In this document: in pieces, positions 53,171-61,922 of the stretch
Numbering within the stretch: position 1 is the first letter of the stretch
How the letters are laid out: the number at the start of each line of letters is the position of its first letter
Assembly (NCBI GenBank): GCA_964451325.1
Contig: CAYVHO010000004.1
Location: 62,001 to 126,000, forward strand
Source: JAADHI01 sp964451325
Lineage (GTDB): Bacteria > Nitrospirota > Nitrospiria > SBBL01 > JAADHI01
Length of the DNA: 64,000 nucleotides
Direction: 5' to 3'
Notes under the pieces: generated by a model
Databases searched by the model: none
The model's input: the letters and a program-made list of their open reading frames with translations, nothing else
What the model was told of the DNA's origin: nothing
Program-made: the position numbers and the translations under genes

Positions 53171-54031
53171 TTAACTTTCCGAAAGTAGCTTTTGTATCGT
53201 TTTCAGGGTTTGTCCCGACTCATCTTTCCACGCGATTCGACCATTGGCACTTCGACCCATCACAACGGTGGCAGCCATTGAAGGAGAACTGAAACTGTAA
53301 TTTTGTGTGATCCGGTAGTGATTTGTTTCGCGAACCATAACGCCAGAAGTCAGGAGTTTTTGACGCAGGGTTTCGATGTTTTTTGATAGGGAAGGTACCG
53401 CTTCCAACACGATTTGAGAGCCTTCGCAAACCACAAAACCTTCAGTTGATTCGTAGCCGGTGGCCTTTAAGCCTTTTGCTTCGATGTGGAGTAGCTTTTT
53501 CCGCTGCGTTCTTTTTGCTGGCATTTCAAAAGCGCCTATACCGAGCAGTGGAAGGATTTGCAGCATGTGTTCGAGAAAGACTTCCATGTCGGCTTGATCT
53601 GCTTCGTTGAGGGTCGGCAAGGATTTGTTGTTTATATTTTCCAATGAAACACGTTTCGCTGCCTGTGCCAGTGAAATAAGACGTGCTTCCAAATATTGCA
53701 CATGTGCTTTGTTTAAAGCTCTGGATTGTGTGGTGACAAAAAAGGCACAACGAGTCCAGAAATCTTTTTTCAGAAAATGATTTTCAAGGCGAGGTCGAAC
53801 CGGATCTCCCTCCCCGATGTAAAGGATTTCCCCGTCACCTTCTTCTTGTGGGCCAAGCAAAAGGTATATGCCCGTCGATGCAAAGGCATCCCGTTTTTTG
53901 ATTTTGGGTAATAGCGAGCGGGGAAAGATAAGTGCTTGCCCATTCCAATTAGAGCGTTCAACAAGGCGAAGACCGTCCGGGTCGCCATCGGAAACGAATA
54001 TGCGGATTGAAAAAGGATGGGATTTGTTCAT
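53171..54031 (-). CDS. GIY-YIG nuclease domain protein with DUF4357
   Basis: A 286-residue protein. Residues about 53-115 form a GIY-YIG fold (STGIYLLLG, ILYIGEGDPVRPRLENH). Residues about 185-285 (GFVVCEGSQIVLEAVPSL, then MVMGRSANGRIAWKDESG) match DUF4357, a domain often seen near restriction systems. It overlaps the ParE-type toxin gene by 4 bp. A defence or DNA-processing role is suggested by context; no substrate is known. Confidence 0.83.
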   Translation of the reverse strand: MNKSHPFSIRIFVSDGDPDGLRLVERSNWNGQALIFPRSLLPKIKKRDAFASTGIYLLLGPQEEGDGEILYIGEGDPVRPRLENHFLKKDFWTRCAFFVTTQSRALNKAHVQYLEARLISLAQAAKRVSLENINNKSLPTLNEADQADMEVFLEHMLQILPLLGIGAFEMPAKRTQRKKLLHIEAKGLKATGYESTEGFVVCEGSQIVLEAVPSLSKNIETLRQKLLTSGVMVRETNHYRITQNYSFSSPSMAATVVMGRSANGRIAWKDESGQTLKTIQKLLSES

Positions 54032-54315
54032 GGTCGGTTTTCTCTAAAAATTGTAAGGATTTCGATTACATCTTTTTTGATACGATAAAGAAAACTATAT
54101 TCCTGATAAACGACACGCCTTACATCTTTGCCAAACTCAGGCATTCGTGTCCCCGATTCCGGGAACTGACTCAGGACAGAAAGCAAATAGTTTTCAAATC
54201 GTTTTAAATAATCTCGTACAAAGGTATTCGATAGCTGTTGTCGTGACAGGTAGGCTGCGATTTCCTCTAAACGTTGCTGGGCACGTGGAGAAAATATGAT
54301 CTGTTTAGGACTCAT
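54028..54315 (-). CDS. ParE/RelE-superfamily toxin
   Basis: A 95-residue toxin: MSPKQIIFSPRAQQRLEEIA, FVRDYLKRFENYLL, FGKDVRRVVYQEYSFLYRI and VIEILTIFRENRP, the last being the usual ParE tail. It overlaps its antitoxin gene by 11 bp and the GIY-YIG gene by 4 bp. Intact. Confidence 0.88.
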   Translation of the reverse strand: MSPKQIIFSPRAQQRLEEIAAYLSRQQLSNTFVRDYLKRFENYLLSVLSQFPESGTRMPEFGKDVRRVVYQEYSFLYRIKKDVIEILTIFRENRP

Positions 54316-54520
54316 ATTTTTCTCTGGTTTCGTGCATCACTTGGCTTAAAGGCACACCTTCCCCCGCGTCAAGTTGTTCAATTGAAATGCCGATGTCTCG
54401 TTTGATTTTTTCTTGCTGAACAAATTTCAAAAAGGCATTGGCAATAGATTGGCTGTCATCACCATAGGTCTGCTTCAGGCTTTTTTCAAGCTCTGGATTG
54501 TCGATATGGATGTTTAGCAT
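54305..54520 (-). CDS. Antitoxin of the ParE module
   Basis: A 71-residue acidic protein (LEKSLKQTYGDDSQSIANAF, then a charged helix ending MHETREKYES) directly upstream of the ParE-type toxin. Size, charge and overlap mark it as the antitoxin; no classical DNA-binding motif is obvious. Confidence 0.78.
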   Translation of the reverse strand: MLNIHIDNPELEKSLKQTYGDDSQSIANAFLKFVQQEKIKRDIGISIEQLDAGEGVPLSQVMHETREKYES

Positions 54521-54571
54521 TTATTCCTCCTTATGTTCTTCTATATTCCTTGTAACGACTCAGCTACCTGC

Positions 54572-57500
54572 CTAAGCGGCCCATTTCCGGCCGCGATCAG
54601 CAAAATCAACAATCAGGTTATACACCTTATCGCATTTTTCTTTGAAAATCAGTCTGTCATAACTCTCGGGTAAATTTTCATCAAGTACCGTTTCAAGGGC
54701 TTTTCTTACGGTGAGACAGGATTGAGAATCTTTGTGCCAGTCCTGAATGAGCACCTTTGGGTGCTCTTCCAGTAAACGGTGCAAAAGCGACTTCGCGGCC
54801 AGTTTTACGTTTTGCGATTCTTCTTTTGTCATTTTTTCTTTTTTCAAAAGATCGAATAATTCTAGTTCGTCTTCACTTAAACCCTCACGCAGATGCCGTT
54901 CGTCTTCGGCCTGGAGGTCACGGGTAAATTTGACGAGGTCTTCATAATAATTTTCGGCACTTGAACTATCTGAATTGTATTGGTCGATGATTTCTTGTAG
55001 CCGTTGAGCAAAATCGGCTCGTGTTACGTTTTGTTCCAGCATGAGTTTGAGTTTATGTTCAAGAAATACCCGTAAGTCCATGATTTCAATATTTTTGTAA
55101 GGTGCATCTTTAAACGCCGCTTGAAGTGTTTCAAAGTTAATTTTGCTGAGATCCCAGGTTTTTCCTTTCTGAATGATTTGATATTCAGATTCGTGTTCCC
55201 TGACGAGGAAGCTTTCACTGTCGTTGACGACGACACTTTCATCCAACAATTCCGCGATCCGCAAGGCCGCTACATCAATGTCTTGTTGTTCAACAATGCT
55301 ATCGATCACGCCGCGCAGATATTGAAAAACAGCAACATGCTGTACAGATTCCTGCGAAAAGACCTCGGGTTTGCAGGCTTCGTACAGAGAAGAAATGGTA
55401 TTTTCATAGACATTGAAGGATTTGCGCCATTCGTCTTTTGAAAGCAAAATATCGGCATAGGCCTTGAAATTCGAGAGCTTTTTAAAAACCTCGTCGCGCG
55501 CCATCACTTCATCCAGCAAAATCCCCTTTTCCTCACAAAAACCCCGGCCCGCTTCGATGGCCGCATCCAGCAATTTAAACAGTGCCGCTTTTTCCTGCAC
55601 CGGGGGCGCTTCTAAACCCTCTTCCCCTTGTGCGTAATCCTTCAAGGCCTTCTTCATATTTCGGAAGACATTGTAATAATCGACAATTTCGCCGTTGTTT
55701 TTGCTCACGCCCTTGATTTGCCACGCGGTCACACGATTGGCGCGGGCGATGGTTTGCATCAGGGTGTGGTCTTTCATGGGTTTGTCCATGTAAAGCGTGG
55801 AGACCGTCTGCGCATCAAAACCGGTCAACCACATGGCACACAAAAAAACCAATTGCAGGGGATGCCCCGGATCTTTAAAGTTGTATTCCACGTCATGGCC
55901 CTGTGCATCCAGTGTATTCAAGCGTTGACGATGCGGGGCGATGTCTAAGTGTTGCGCCTTGAATTTTTCGACTTCTCCCGCCTCTTCGCTGATCACCACC
56001 GCCATTTTCACAGCACGCATGGTCTCTACAATTTTTTTCAAACGGGCGATTTCGACCTCATTTGATGAATTTTTGATGCGTCCGCGCAGGGTTTTGAGAG
56101 ACTCCTTCCAGTGATATTGCACCTTGTCATACATCTTTACGGCAGTGAATTTATCCAGCGAAATGACCATGCCTTTGCCCAGATAACCCCGGCGCGGGAA
56201 ATGATAGACGATGTCTTTGGCAATCGTTTCGAGGCGGTCGTCTCGTTTAATCACCTCTGTTTCTCTGGCAAACTTCTTTTCTAGTTTTTCCTGCTGCACC
56301 TCGTCTAAGTCTTCAGTTTCTAGTATCTCGTAAAACTCATCGCCCAAGTCTTCGTTTTGGATCAAGACACTCGGCACACGCTTTTCGTAAAAAAGCGGCA
56401 CGGTCGCGCCATCTTCCATCGACTGCTGAAAGTTGTATTCGGAAACATAATCCCCAAACCATTGGTTGGTCTGGCGTTTGCGGCCCAATAGAGGGGTTCC
56501 GGTAAAAGCCAGATACTGTGCATTTGGCAGGCCTGCCCGCATGTTTTCGGCCAGGGACTTGTATTGGGTGCGATGGGCTTCATCGACGATGACAATGATG
56601 TCGTCCCGCTCGGAGAGCACCGGGTAGTCTTTGCCTTTGTCCCAGCGAAATTTTTGAATCAGCGTAAAAATGATGCGTTTATTCTGGCCTAAAAACTTGC
56701 GCATCTCTTTGCTGTTTTTGGGTTGTGCGGCATCACTTTTTTTGACGGTTTCTGTGTTGAGAAAATTGCGGTAGATCTGGCCGTCTAAGTCCTCTCGGTC
56801 GGTAATGACCACAAAGGTAAAGTTTCCCCTTAACTTTCTGGAAATCTTGCGCGCGTAAAAAATCATCGAAAAACTTTTACCCGAACCCTGGGTGTGCCAA
56901 AAGACCCCCAGCTTGCCTTTAAAATGTTTGCGATCTTCAAAGCGCTCGAAGGCTTGGTTGACGCCGATGAACTGATGGTTTTGCGCGATGATTTTTTGTG
57001 TTTCTTTGTGGTAGAGCAGAAAATTTTCGACGTAGTCGAGCAGGTGTTTGGGGGCGCAGAGTCCGGCAATGGCGCGCTCTAAGCTGGTGCCTTCTGCTTT
57101 GATTTTCTTTCGGTCTATTTTTTCTTTTTCATCTGCACTTCTGAGCCAGCAGAAAAAATGTTCCCAAGCGGCGGTGAAACTGCCCACGCGCGTTTCGATG
57201 GCGTTGGAGAGCAGACAAAAGGCATTTGTAAGAAAAAGCTGGGGAATGTCGGCTTTATAATCCACGAGGTTTTGATCAAAGGCGACTTTGAGATTGACCT
57301 TTGAATTTTTCAGTTCGATAAACACCAGCGGCAGGCCGTTGACATAGAGCAGGATATCCGGGCGGCGGAAGCGATATTCGCCCTTGATCCATAATTGAGA
57401 GACGGCCAAGTAGTCGTTTTGAGCACTGTCATCAAAGTCGATCACCCGCACCCGTTCCCGCTGGGTTTCGCCCTCGGCATTTTCATAAGACACGGCAATG

Positions 57501-57802
57501 CCGTCTCGAATCAGCGCATCGATTTCACGATTGGCGGCAATGGGCGACAGGGCGCGACGTTTGTCGTGCAATCGGGCCAGGGCCTCGTCAATGGCAGGTT
57601 CGGGGATGTGTGCATTGAGTCGCTGCGCGGCAGCTTTTAAACGATCTGCAAAGATGACATCGCTTTTATTGCCCCGCCCGGATCGGTCGTTGAGGTCTTC
57701 GGGGTCGGCGGTGAAACAATTGAGCAATTCAAAGTGGTGGTCATTGCGCAATTTTTGAAGGATGGCCTGTTCGATCTGATCTTCAGAGATGAAGTTAGGC
57801 AT
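54572..57802 (-). CDS. hsdR: Type I restriction enzyme R subunit
   Basis: A 1076-residue HsdR. The N-terminal nuclease has a PD-(D/E)xK motif (RRPDILLYV, then FIELKNSK). The translocase follows with Walker A (HTQGSGKSFS), the DEAH box (IVIVDEAHRTQYK), YLAFTGTPLLG and LTGFDAQTVSTLYMDKPM as later helicase motifs. The C-terminal helical region would contact the methylase complex. All motors and nuclease residues look intact. It overlaps hsdS by 8 bp and ends the operon. Confidence 0.96.
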   Translation of the reverse strand: MPNFISEDQIEQAILQKLRNDHHFELLNCFTADPEDLNDRSGRGNKSDVIFADRLKAAAQRLNAHIPEPAIDEALARLHDKRRALSPIAANREIDALIRDGIAVSYENAEGETQRERVRVIDFDDSAQNDYLAVSQLWIKGEYRFRRPDILLYVNGLPLVFIELKNSKVNLKVAFDQNLVDYKADIPQLFLTNAFCLLSNAIETRVGSFTAAWEHFFCWLRSADEKEKIDRKKIKAEGTSLERAIAGLCAPKHLLDYVENFLLYHKETQKIIAQNHQFIGVNQAFERFEDRKHFKGKLGVFWHTQGSGKSFSMIFYARKISRKLRGNFTFVVITDREDLDGQIYRNFLNTETVKKSDAAQPKNSKEMRKFLGQNKRIIFTLIQKFRWDKGKDYPVLSERDDIIVIVDEAHRTQYKSLAENMRAGLPNAQYLAFTGTPLLGRKRQTNQWFGDYVSEYNFQQSMEDGATVPLFYEKRVPSVLIQNEDLGDEFYEILETEDLDEVQQEKLEKKFARETEVIKRDDRLETIAKDIVYHFPRRGYLGKGMVISLDKFTAVKMYDKVQYHWKESLKTLRGRIKNSSNEVEIARLKKIVETMRAVKMAVVISEEAGEVEKFKAQHLDIAPHRQRLNTLDAQGHDVEYNFKDPGHPLQLVFLCAMWLTGFDAQTVSTLYMDKPMKDHTLMQTIARANRVTAWQIKGVSKNNGEIVDYYNVFRNMKKALKDYAQGEEGLEAPPVQEKAALFKLLDAAIEAGRGFCEEKGILLDEVMARDEVFKKLSNFKAYADILLSKDEWRKSFNVYENTISSLYEACKPEVFSQESVQHVAVFQYLRGVIDSIVEQQDIDVAALRIAELLDESVVVNDSESFLVREHESEYQIIQKGKTWDLSKINFETLQAAFKDAPYKNIEIMDLRVFLEHKLKLMLEQNVTRADFAQRLQEIIDQYNSDSSSAENYYEDLVKFTRDLQAEDERHLREGLSEDELELFDLLKKEKMTKEESQNVKLAAKSLLHRLLEEHPKVLIQDWHKDSQSCLTVRKALETVLDENLPESYDRLIFKEKCDKVYNLIVDFADRGRKWAA

Positions 57803-59108
57803 GGGCGGTTTCCACTCGTTCCGGCGCGATGTCTTCTTTCATGCTCGGTGGCAATTGAATGTCGAGGTTTTCGACGGAGAGTTTACCGGAGATGAGACGC
57901 GGGAGAAGAGCGTCTCTCGTCTTTTCAGCCATGTGGATTTGATTTAGCAGATTTTCAATTTCATTGAATAATGGGAGAGATTGCTGATCGAATTTCTGAA
58001 CCAAGATTTTAGGAGGAGAAAGTATCTCTATTTTTTTAAAAGTAGATTTGATGAGCTCTAAAAATGTCGCGCCACCTGAAATCAATTCAAAATATACTTT
58101 GCTGAGTTTTAGCCACTGATACAAATAGGTCAGAGGATATTCTTCGTTGGGTATACATGTAATAAACCCTTGATTGGTGCATGCTGGGCTTGTGTTGATT
58201 CCAATCGCGCCAATTGTTGCTCGACTCGTCATCATTATTGAATATGGGGGAAATATTTTGGCAGAACTTCGAGAGACACCCTCTTCAGTACATTGATTCC
58301 CGGACACTGACAGGAAGATGCCTTTGCTCGCCGTAATATCGGAGGGAGTAAACCAATTCACATCACCTTGATCCCAATAGCGGGCTTCGGTTTTGGAAGG
58401 CGTTCCCCCGCCTATAAACTCAAAAGCATTTTTAATTTTTTCTAATTTCCACCCCTCCGGCACACCCTTCACAAACTTTGTTTTTTCATGACCCGGAAAG
58501 CGCATACGCACGAACCATTCGCGGTAGATTTCCTCGGCCATTTTTTCCAGCAGCGTGATGCGGCGTTTGTTGTTTTCAATCAAATCATCATAGGCAGAAA
58601 GGATGGCAGCAATTTTTTGTTGGGTCTTGAATGGGGGTAAATAAAACTCAAATCTAAATATTGAATCTAGAGTAATGCTAGCTTGATTGGCAGCACCCTG
58701 AGCCGTATTGATTATGAACCCTTTAAACGTACGGTCTTTCAGTAGATAGAAAAGGTAATCATTCCTAATTTCAGGTTTAGGTTTTAAAATAACCGCGTTT
58801 TGGTTTAATAATGACCCATCAAGAACATTCGGGATTCTTACTACTTTTCCAACAACGGATTCTGGGTTGCTGGGCCATGATCCGACGGTTTGAATAACGA
58901 CATCTCCACCAACAAGGTTGTAGCTTTCCTTCGCTATTGCAATATTTTCGTGAACATACACCAAATTTGCTAAGTCGACAGAACCGTCATTAAAGTTTGT
59001 AACTTTAACCACGGGAACACCCAAATGAGTAAACCAATCACTCTTAAAGGCAAAACCCTTCTTATGTGAGACAATGTCACCTAATTTTTGCGTTGACCAC
59101 TTTTCCAT
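57795..59108 (-). CDS. hsdS: Type I restriction specificity subunit
   Basis: A 437-residue HsdS with two target recognition domains, each followed by a helical spacer. TRD1 begins WSTQKLGDIVSHKKGFAF and ends before KTQQKIAAILSAYDDLIENN; TRD2 begins GWKLEKIKNAFEFIGGGTP and ends before the second helix (LFNEIENLLNQIHMAEKTRD). The repeat of a conserved helix with similar ends is the normal HsdS plan and implies a bipartite DNA target. The target itself cannot be predicted. Confidence 0.95.
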   Translation of the reverse strand: MEKWSTQKLGDIVSHKKGFAFKSDWFTHLGVPVVKVTNFNDGSVDLANLVYVHENIAIAKESYNLVGGDVVIQTVGSWPSNPESVVGKVVRIPNVLDGSLLNQNAVILKPKPEIRNDYLFYLLKDRTFKGFIINTAQGAANQASITLDSIFRFEFYLPPFKTQQKIAAILSAYDDLIENNKRRITLLEKMAEEIYREWFVRMRFPGHEKTKFVKGVPEGWKLEKIKNAFEFIGGGTPSKTEARYWDQGDVNWFTPSDITASKGIFLSVSGNQCTEEGVSRSSAKIFPPYSIMMTSRATIGAIGINTSPACTNQGFITCIPNEEYPLTYLYQWLKLSKVYFELISGGATFLELIKSTFKKIEILSPPKILVQKFDQQSLPLFNEIENLLNQIHMAEKTRDALLPRLISGKLSVENLDIQLPPSMKEDIAPERVETAHA

Positions 59109-59109
59109 T

Positions 59110-61173
59110 CTAATTTATCAAAGTATGGATATTCCCACTTACGATCTCTCCCAACTCACTAGCCTGTGTATTTAGTGTCTCGAACTCTTCGCACGCATCA
59201 ATTAGTTCTGCAATAAACTCCTCCTCCGTCTTGCCATCCTCCTCAATCACCACACCCACATAACGGCCCGGATTGAGGGAATAATCCTGTTCTTTGACCT
59301 CTTCCAGCGTCGCCAATTTGCAGAGGCCCGTCACATCTTCGTACTCAGCTTTCGGGAAACGCTCTTGCAACCAGTGGATGTGTTTGTAGTCGCTTTCTGC
59401 ATTTTTTACTTCGGTGTGCAGGGTTTCGAGTGCGGTTTTCAGGGCCTTGGTTTTGCGATCCACCGGACTGCGTTTCTTGGCTTTTGCCTCCGCTTTGGCT
59501 TTTTCGTGTGCACGGACGATTTTATCGAGTTGTTTCAAACCCGCGTGCAGCGCAGTGAAAAAAGGATCAAAGGCCTCACGCAAGTGTTGTTGGGCGATAT
59601 TTTGTTTGTCCACCGCCTCGGTCTTGTCATGTTTAAGACGATAGACTTCATATTTATCTTTCAGTAAGTTCAGGGCAAACCACTGTTTCAGTAGGTCTGC
59701 AACAGCCTGATTGCCCGCTCTGTCTTCCAGCACCTCCAATAACTGCTTGCAGACGGGTTCGACTTGTTTGTGATTTTCAATCAGCTTGTCCATACCCTGA
59801 GCAAAATAACGGTCGATGAGTTGAATAAATCGCCCCCGCCGCCCTTTGTGTAATTGGCTAATGATGGCAATGTTTTGAATCTGCGCTTCTGAAAACTCCC
59901 GGTGAGCGCGGTCAATTTGCATGAAGATGTTGCGTGCATCAATAAAAAGAATGCGTTCATCCGTTTTGGCTTTGTCAAAAAACCAAAGTGTCGCAGGCAA
60001 AGTGACGGTGTAAAACATATTCGACGGCAGGGTGAGCATGCCGTAAATTAGGTTGTTTTCAATCAAAGTGCGTCGGATATCCGCCTCGGAATGACGGGCA
60101 TCAGACGCAGAATTTGCCATTACCAATGCGGCGCGGCCCTTGACATTCAGAGCGCTTGCAAAGAGATTGATCCAGAGATAATTGGCATTGGGGACGGTTT
60201 CTTTGCCTTCGTCTTTTTTCTTGAGCTTGGTTTTGTTTCGTGGGATGCCGTAGGTATTAAAACGCTTGTCGTCCTCGATACGCTTCAAACTGACCTCGTC
60301 CACATTAAACTTTGGATTCGCCAAGACATAGTCAAACTTTTCGAAGCTGTCGAAGAGATCTTCATAGTAGGTATTGCCTTTTCGGATTTCACCGCGCAGA
60401 CCATTGATTGCAAGATTCATCTTGGCCAGTTTTACGGTTGCCAGGGTATTTTCCTGCCCGCAAACAAAGAGGTCTGCCTCGGATGTGTCCTTCAGTTCGT
60501 TGCGGTGCTCTTCAATAAAATGAGCCGATTGCACAAACATGCCGCCGGAACCGCAGGCCGGATCAAAAACCCGCCCGCGATGCGGTTCAATGATTTCCAC
60601 CATCAAACGCACCACTGAGCGCGGCGTGAAAAACTCCCCGCCTTTCTGTCCCTCACTTTTTGCAAACTTGCCCAGAAAATATTCATAAATCTGACCAAAC
60701 ATGTCCCCGCTGGCATCTTGAGGAATATCAGAGAAGTCCTTGAGCAACTGCTGCGGAATACTGCTGTCGTCTTTTTGAATCAATCGAAAATATTCATCTT
60801 GCGGTAACACCCCTTGCAGCTCTGATTTATATTCTTCAATGGCTTCCATCGCCTTTTTGATGGCCTTGGCGATGTCTTCTTTCCCCGGCAAGTTGAGCAG
60901 ATAATCGTAACGCGCATGATCGGGCAAATAAAACCCGCACTTTTCAATGGCAATTTCCGAAAGGGGCTTTTCCCGACGCGTCCCCTTCAGCTTTGCATAT
61001 TCATCCACGATGGCTTTTTCAAACTGCCGATATTTGTTATCCGCAAACTTGAGAAAAATGATCCCCAGCACCGGTGTAGAATATTCACTGGATTTTAAAT
61101 CCGAATTGGCCCGCAAGGTATCCGCGCTGCGCCAAAGATCGGCTTCAAGTTGTTTGAGTTGTTGTTTATTCAT
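59110..61173 (-). CDS. hsdM: Type I restriction-modification DNA methyltransferase subunit
   Basis: A 687-residue HsdM. The helical N-terminal domain is followed by the SAM motif (RVFDPACGSGGMFVQSA) and the catalytic region YVLANPKFNVDEVSL. Motif IV usually reads N-P-P-F; here it is N-P-K-F, confirmed in the DNA (aat cca aag ttt). ALVMANSASDARHSEADIRR and LPSNMFYTVTLPATLWFF follow. The long C-terminal helical part (about 500-687) is typical of this subgroup. Its ATG directly follows the stop of the HigA-like gene (TAAATG). Confidence 0.95.
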   Translation of the reverse strand: MNKQQLKQLEADLWRSADTLRANSDLKSSEYSTPVLGIIFLKFADNKYRQFEKAIVDEYAKLKGTRREKPLSEIAIEKCGFYLPDHARYDYLLNLPGKEDIAKAIKKAMEAIEEYKSELQGVLPQDEYFRLIQKDDSSIPQQLLKDFSDIPQDASGDMFGQIYEYFLGKFAKSEGQKGGEFFTPRSVVRLMVEIIEPHRGRVFDPACGSGGMFVQSAHFIEEHRNELKDTSEADLFVCGQENTLATVKLAKMNLAINGLRGEIRKGNTYYEDLFDSFEKFDYVLANPKFNVDEVSLKRIEDDKRFNTYGIPRNKTKLKKKDEGKETVPNANYLWINLFASALNVKGRAALVMANSASDARHSEADIRRTLIENNLIYGMLTLPSNMFYTVTLPATLWFFDKAKTDERILFIDARNIFMQIDRAHREFSEAQIQNIAIISQLHKGRRGRFIQLIDRYFAQGMDKLIENHKQVEPVCKQLLEVLEDRAGNQAVADLLKQWFALNLLKDKYEVYRLKHDKTEAVDKQNIAQQHLREAFDPFFTALHAGLKQLDKIVRAHEKAKAEAKAKKRSPVDRKTKALKTALETLHTEVKNAESDYKHIHWLQERFPKAEYEDVTGLCKLATLEEVKEQDYSLNPGRYVGVVIEEDGKTEEEFIAELIDACEEFETLNTQASELGEIVSGNIHTLIN

Positions 61174-61473
61174 TTAAGCGGCCACAGGACGGAGTTTGAG
61201 GAGCGTCTGCGACAATTTCATTCTGGCTTCTTCCAGTGCATAATCGGTCTGCAAACCCATCCAAAATTGTTCGGAGGTACCAAAAGCGCGGGCAAGGCGT
61301 AACGCTGTATCGGCGGTAATGGCGCGTTTTTTCAAAACGATTTCATTGATGCGACGCGGAGGCACGTCAATCGCTCTTGCCAAGGCATTCTGGCTAATCG
61401 CCATCGGTTTTAAAAATTTTTCCAATAAGATTTCTCCCGGATGAATATTGGGCAGTTTTTTAGTTTCTTTCAT
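61174..61473 (-). CDS. HigA-family HTH antitoxin leading the hsd operon
   Basis: A 99-residue VapI/HigA-type XRE protein: IHPGEILLEKFLKPMAISQN, ALARAIDVPPRRINEIV (helix-turn-helix), then FGTSEQFWMGLQTDYALEEA. Upstream is a HigB pseudogene; downstream its stop touches the hsdM start. It may now serve mainly as a transcription regulator of the restriction operon. AGGAG lies upstream of ATG 61473. Confidence 0.9.
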   Translation of the reverse strand: MKETKKLPNIHPGEILLEKFLKPMAISQNALARAIDVPPRRINEIVLKKRAITADTALRLARAFGTSEQFWMGLQTDYALEEARMKLSQTLLKLRPVAA

Positions 61474-61482
61474 CACGGTCTC

Positions 61483-61690
61483 CTAGTGGTAATCGACGAT
61501 TTCAACAGCTTCTGCACCCTCATCGCTCCAAAAAAACAGATCCGTCACTGATTATTGATGCGTATACTGTGCTGGCCTTTCCTGCTCCCTTTTAAGGTCA
61601 AGGGAGGTTGAGGGCGGAATCCGTAGTTCATCAAGCGTCTTTGAATTGTTCAGCATACGAAGTTTTCGACGTGCGATGGATCAGTATAGT
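61483..61690 (-). pseudogene. HigB toxin, decayed
   Basis: On the minus strand two frames rebuild a HigB: IARRKLRMLNNSKTLDELRI then a frameshift to KGQHSIRINNQ, a TGA where HigB has an aromatic codon, then RICFFWSDEGAEAVEIVDYH and a stop 9 bp before the antitoxin start. The N-terminal part is not recognisable. The order toxin-antitoxin matches HigBA. Confidence 0.82.
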
Positions 61691-61824
61691 TTCGGTGGCC
61701 CATAACGTCAACCGTCATAAGTAAGGATAATTGAGGTCGTTTCGTGTCTTTTATTTCTAATTTTAAAGTGATGACTGGGTTTAAAAACTTGAAATTCAAA
61801 AATAACTGGGAAGCGATTAAATTC

Positions 61825-61914
61825 CTAAACCCAATTTTCCAATTTCAAACCCTTCACCCGCGTAAAGTGCTTTTGATTATTGCTGACAAGGATGGCATTG
61901 AGGCTCAAGGCCTG
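61825..61914 (-). pseudogene. VapC PIN-domain toxin, 3' fragment
   Basis: The last about 29 codons of a VapC: ALSLNAILVSNNQKHF then TRVKGLKLENWV and stop. The upstream side is cut by the left end of the IS3-type element at 61923. No vapB partner is visible in the window. Confidence 0.72.
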
Positions 61915-61922
61915 TCCCCCTG

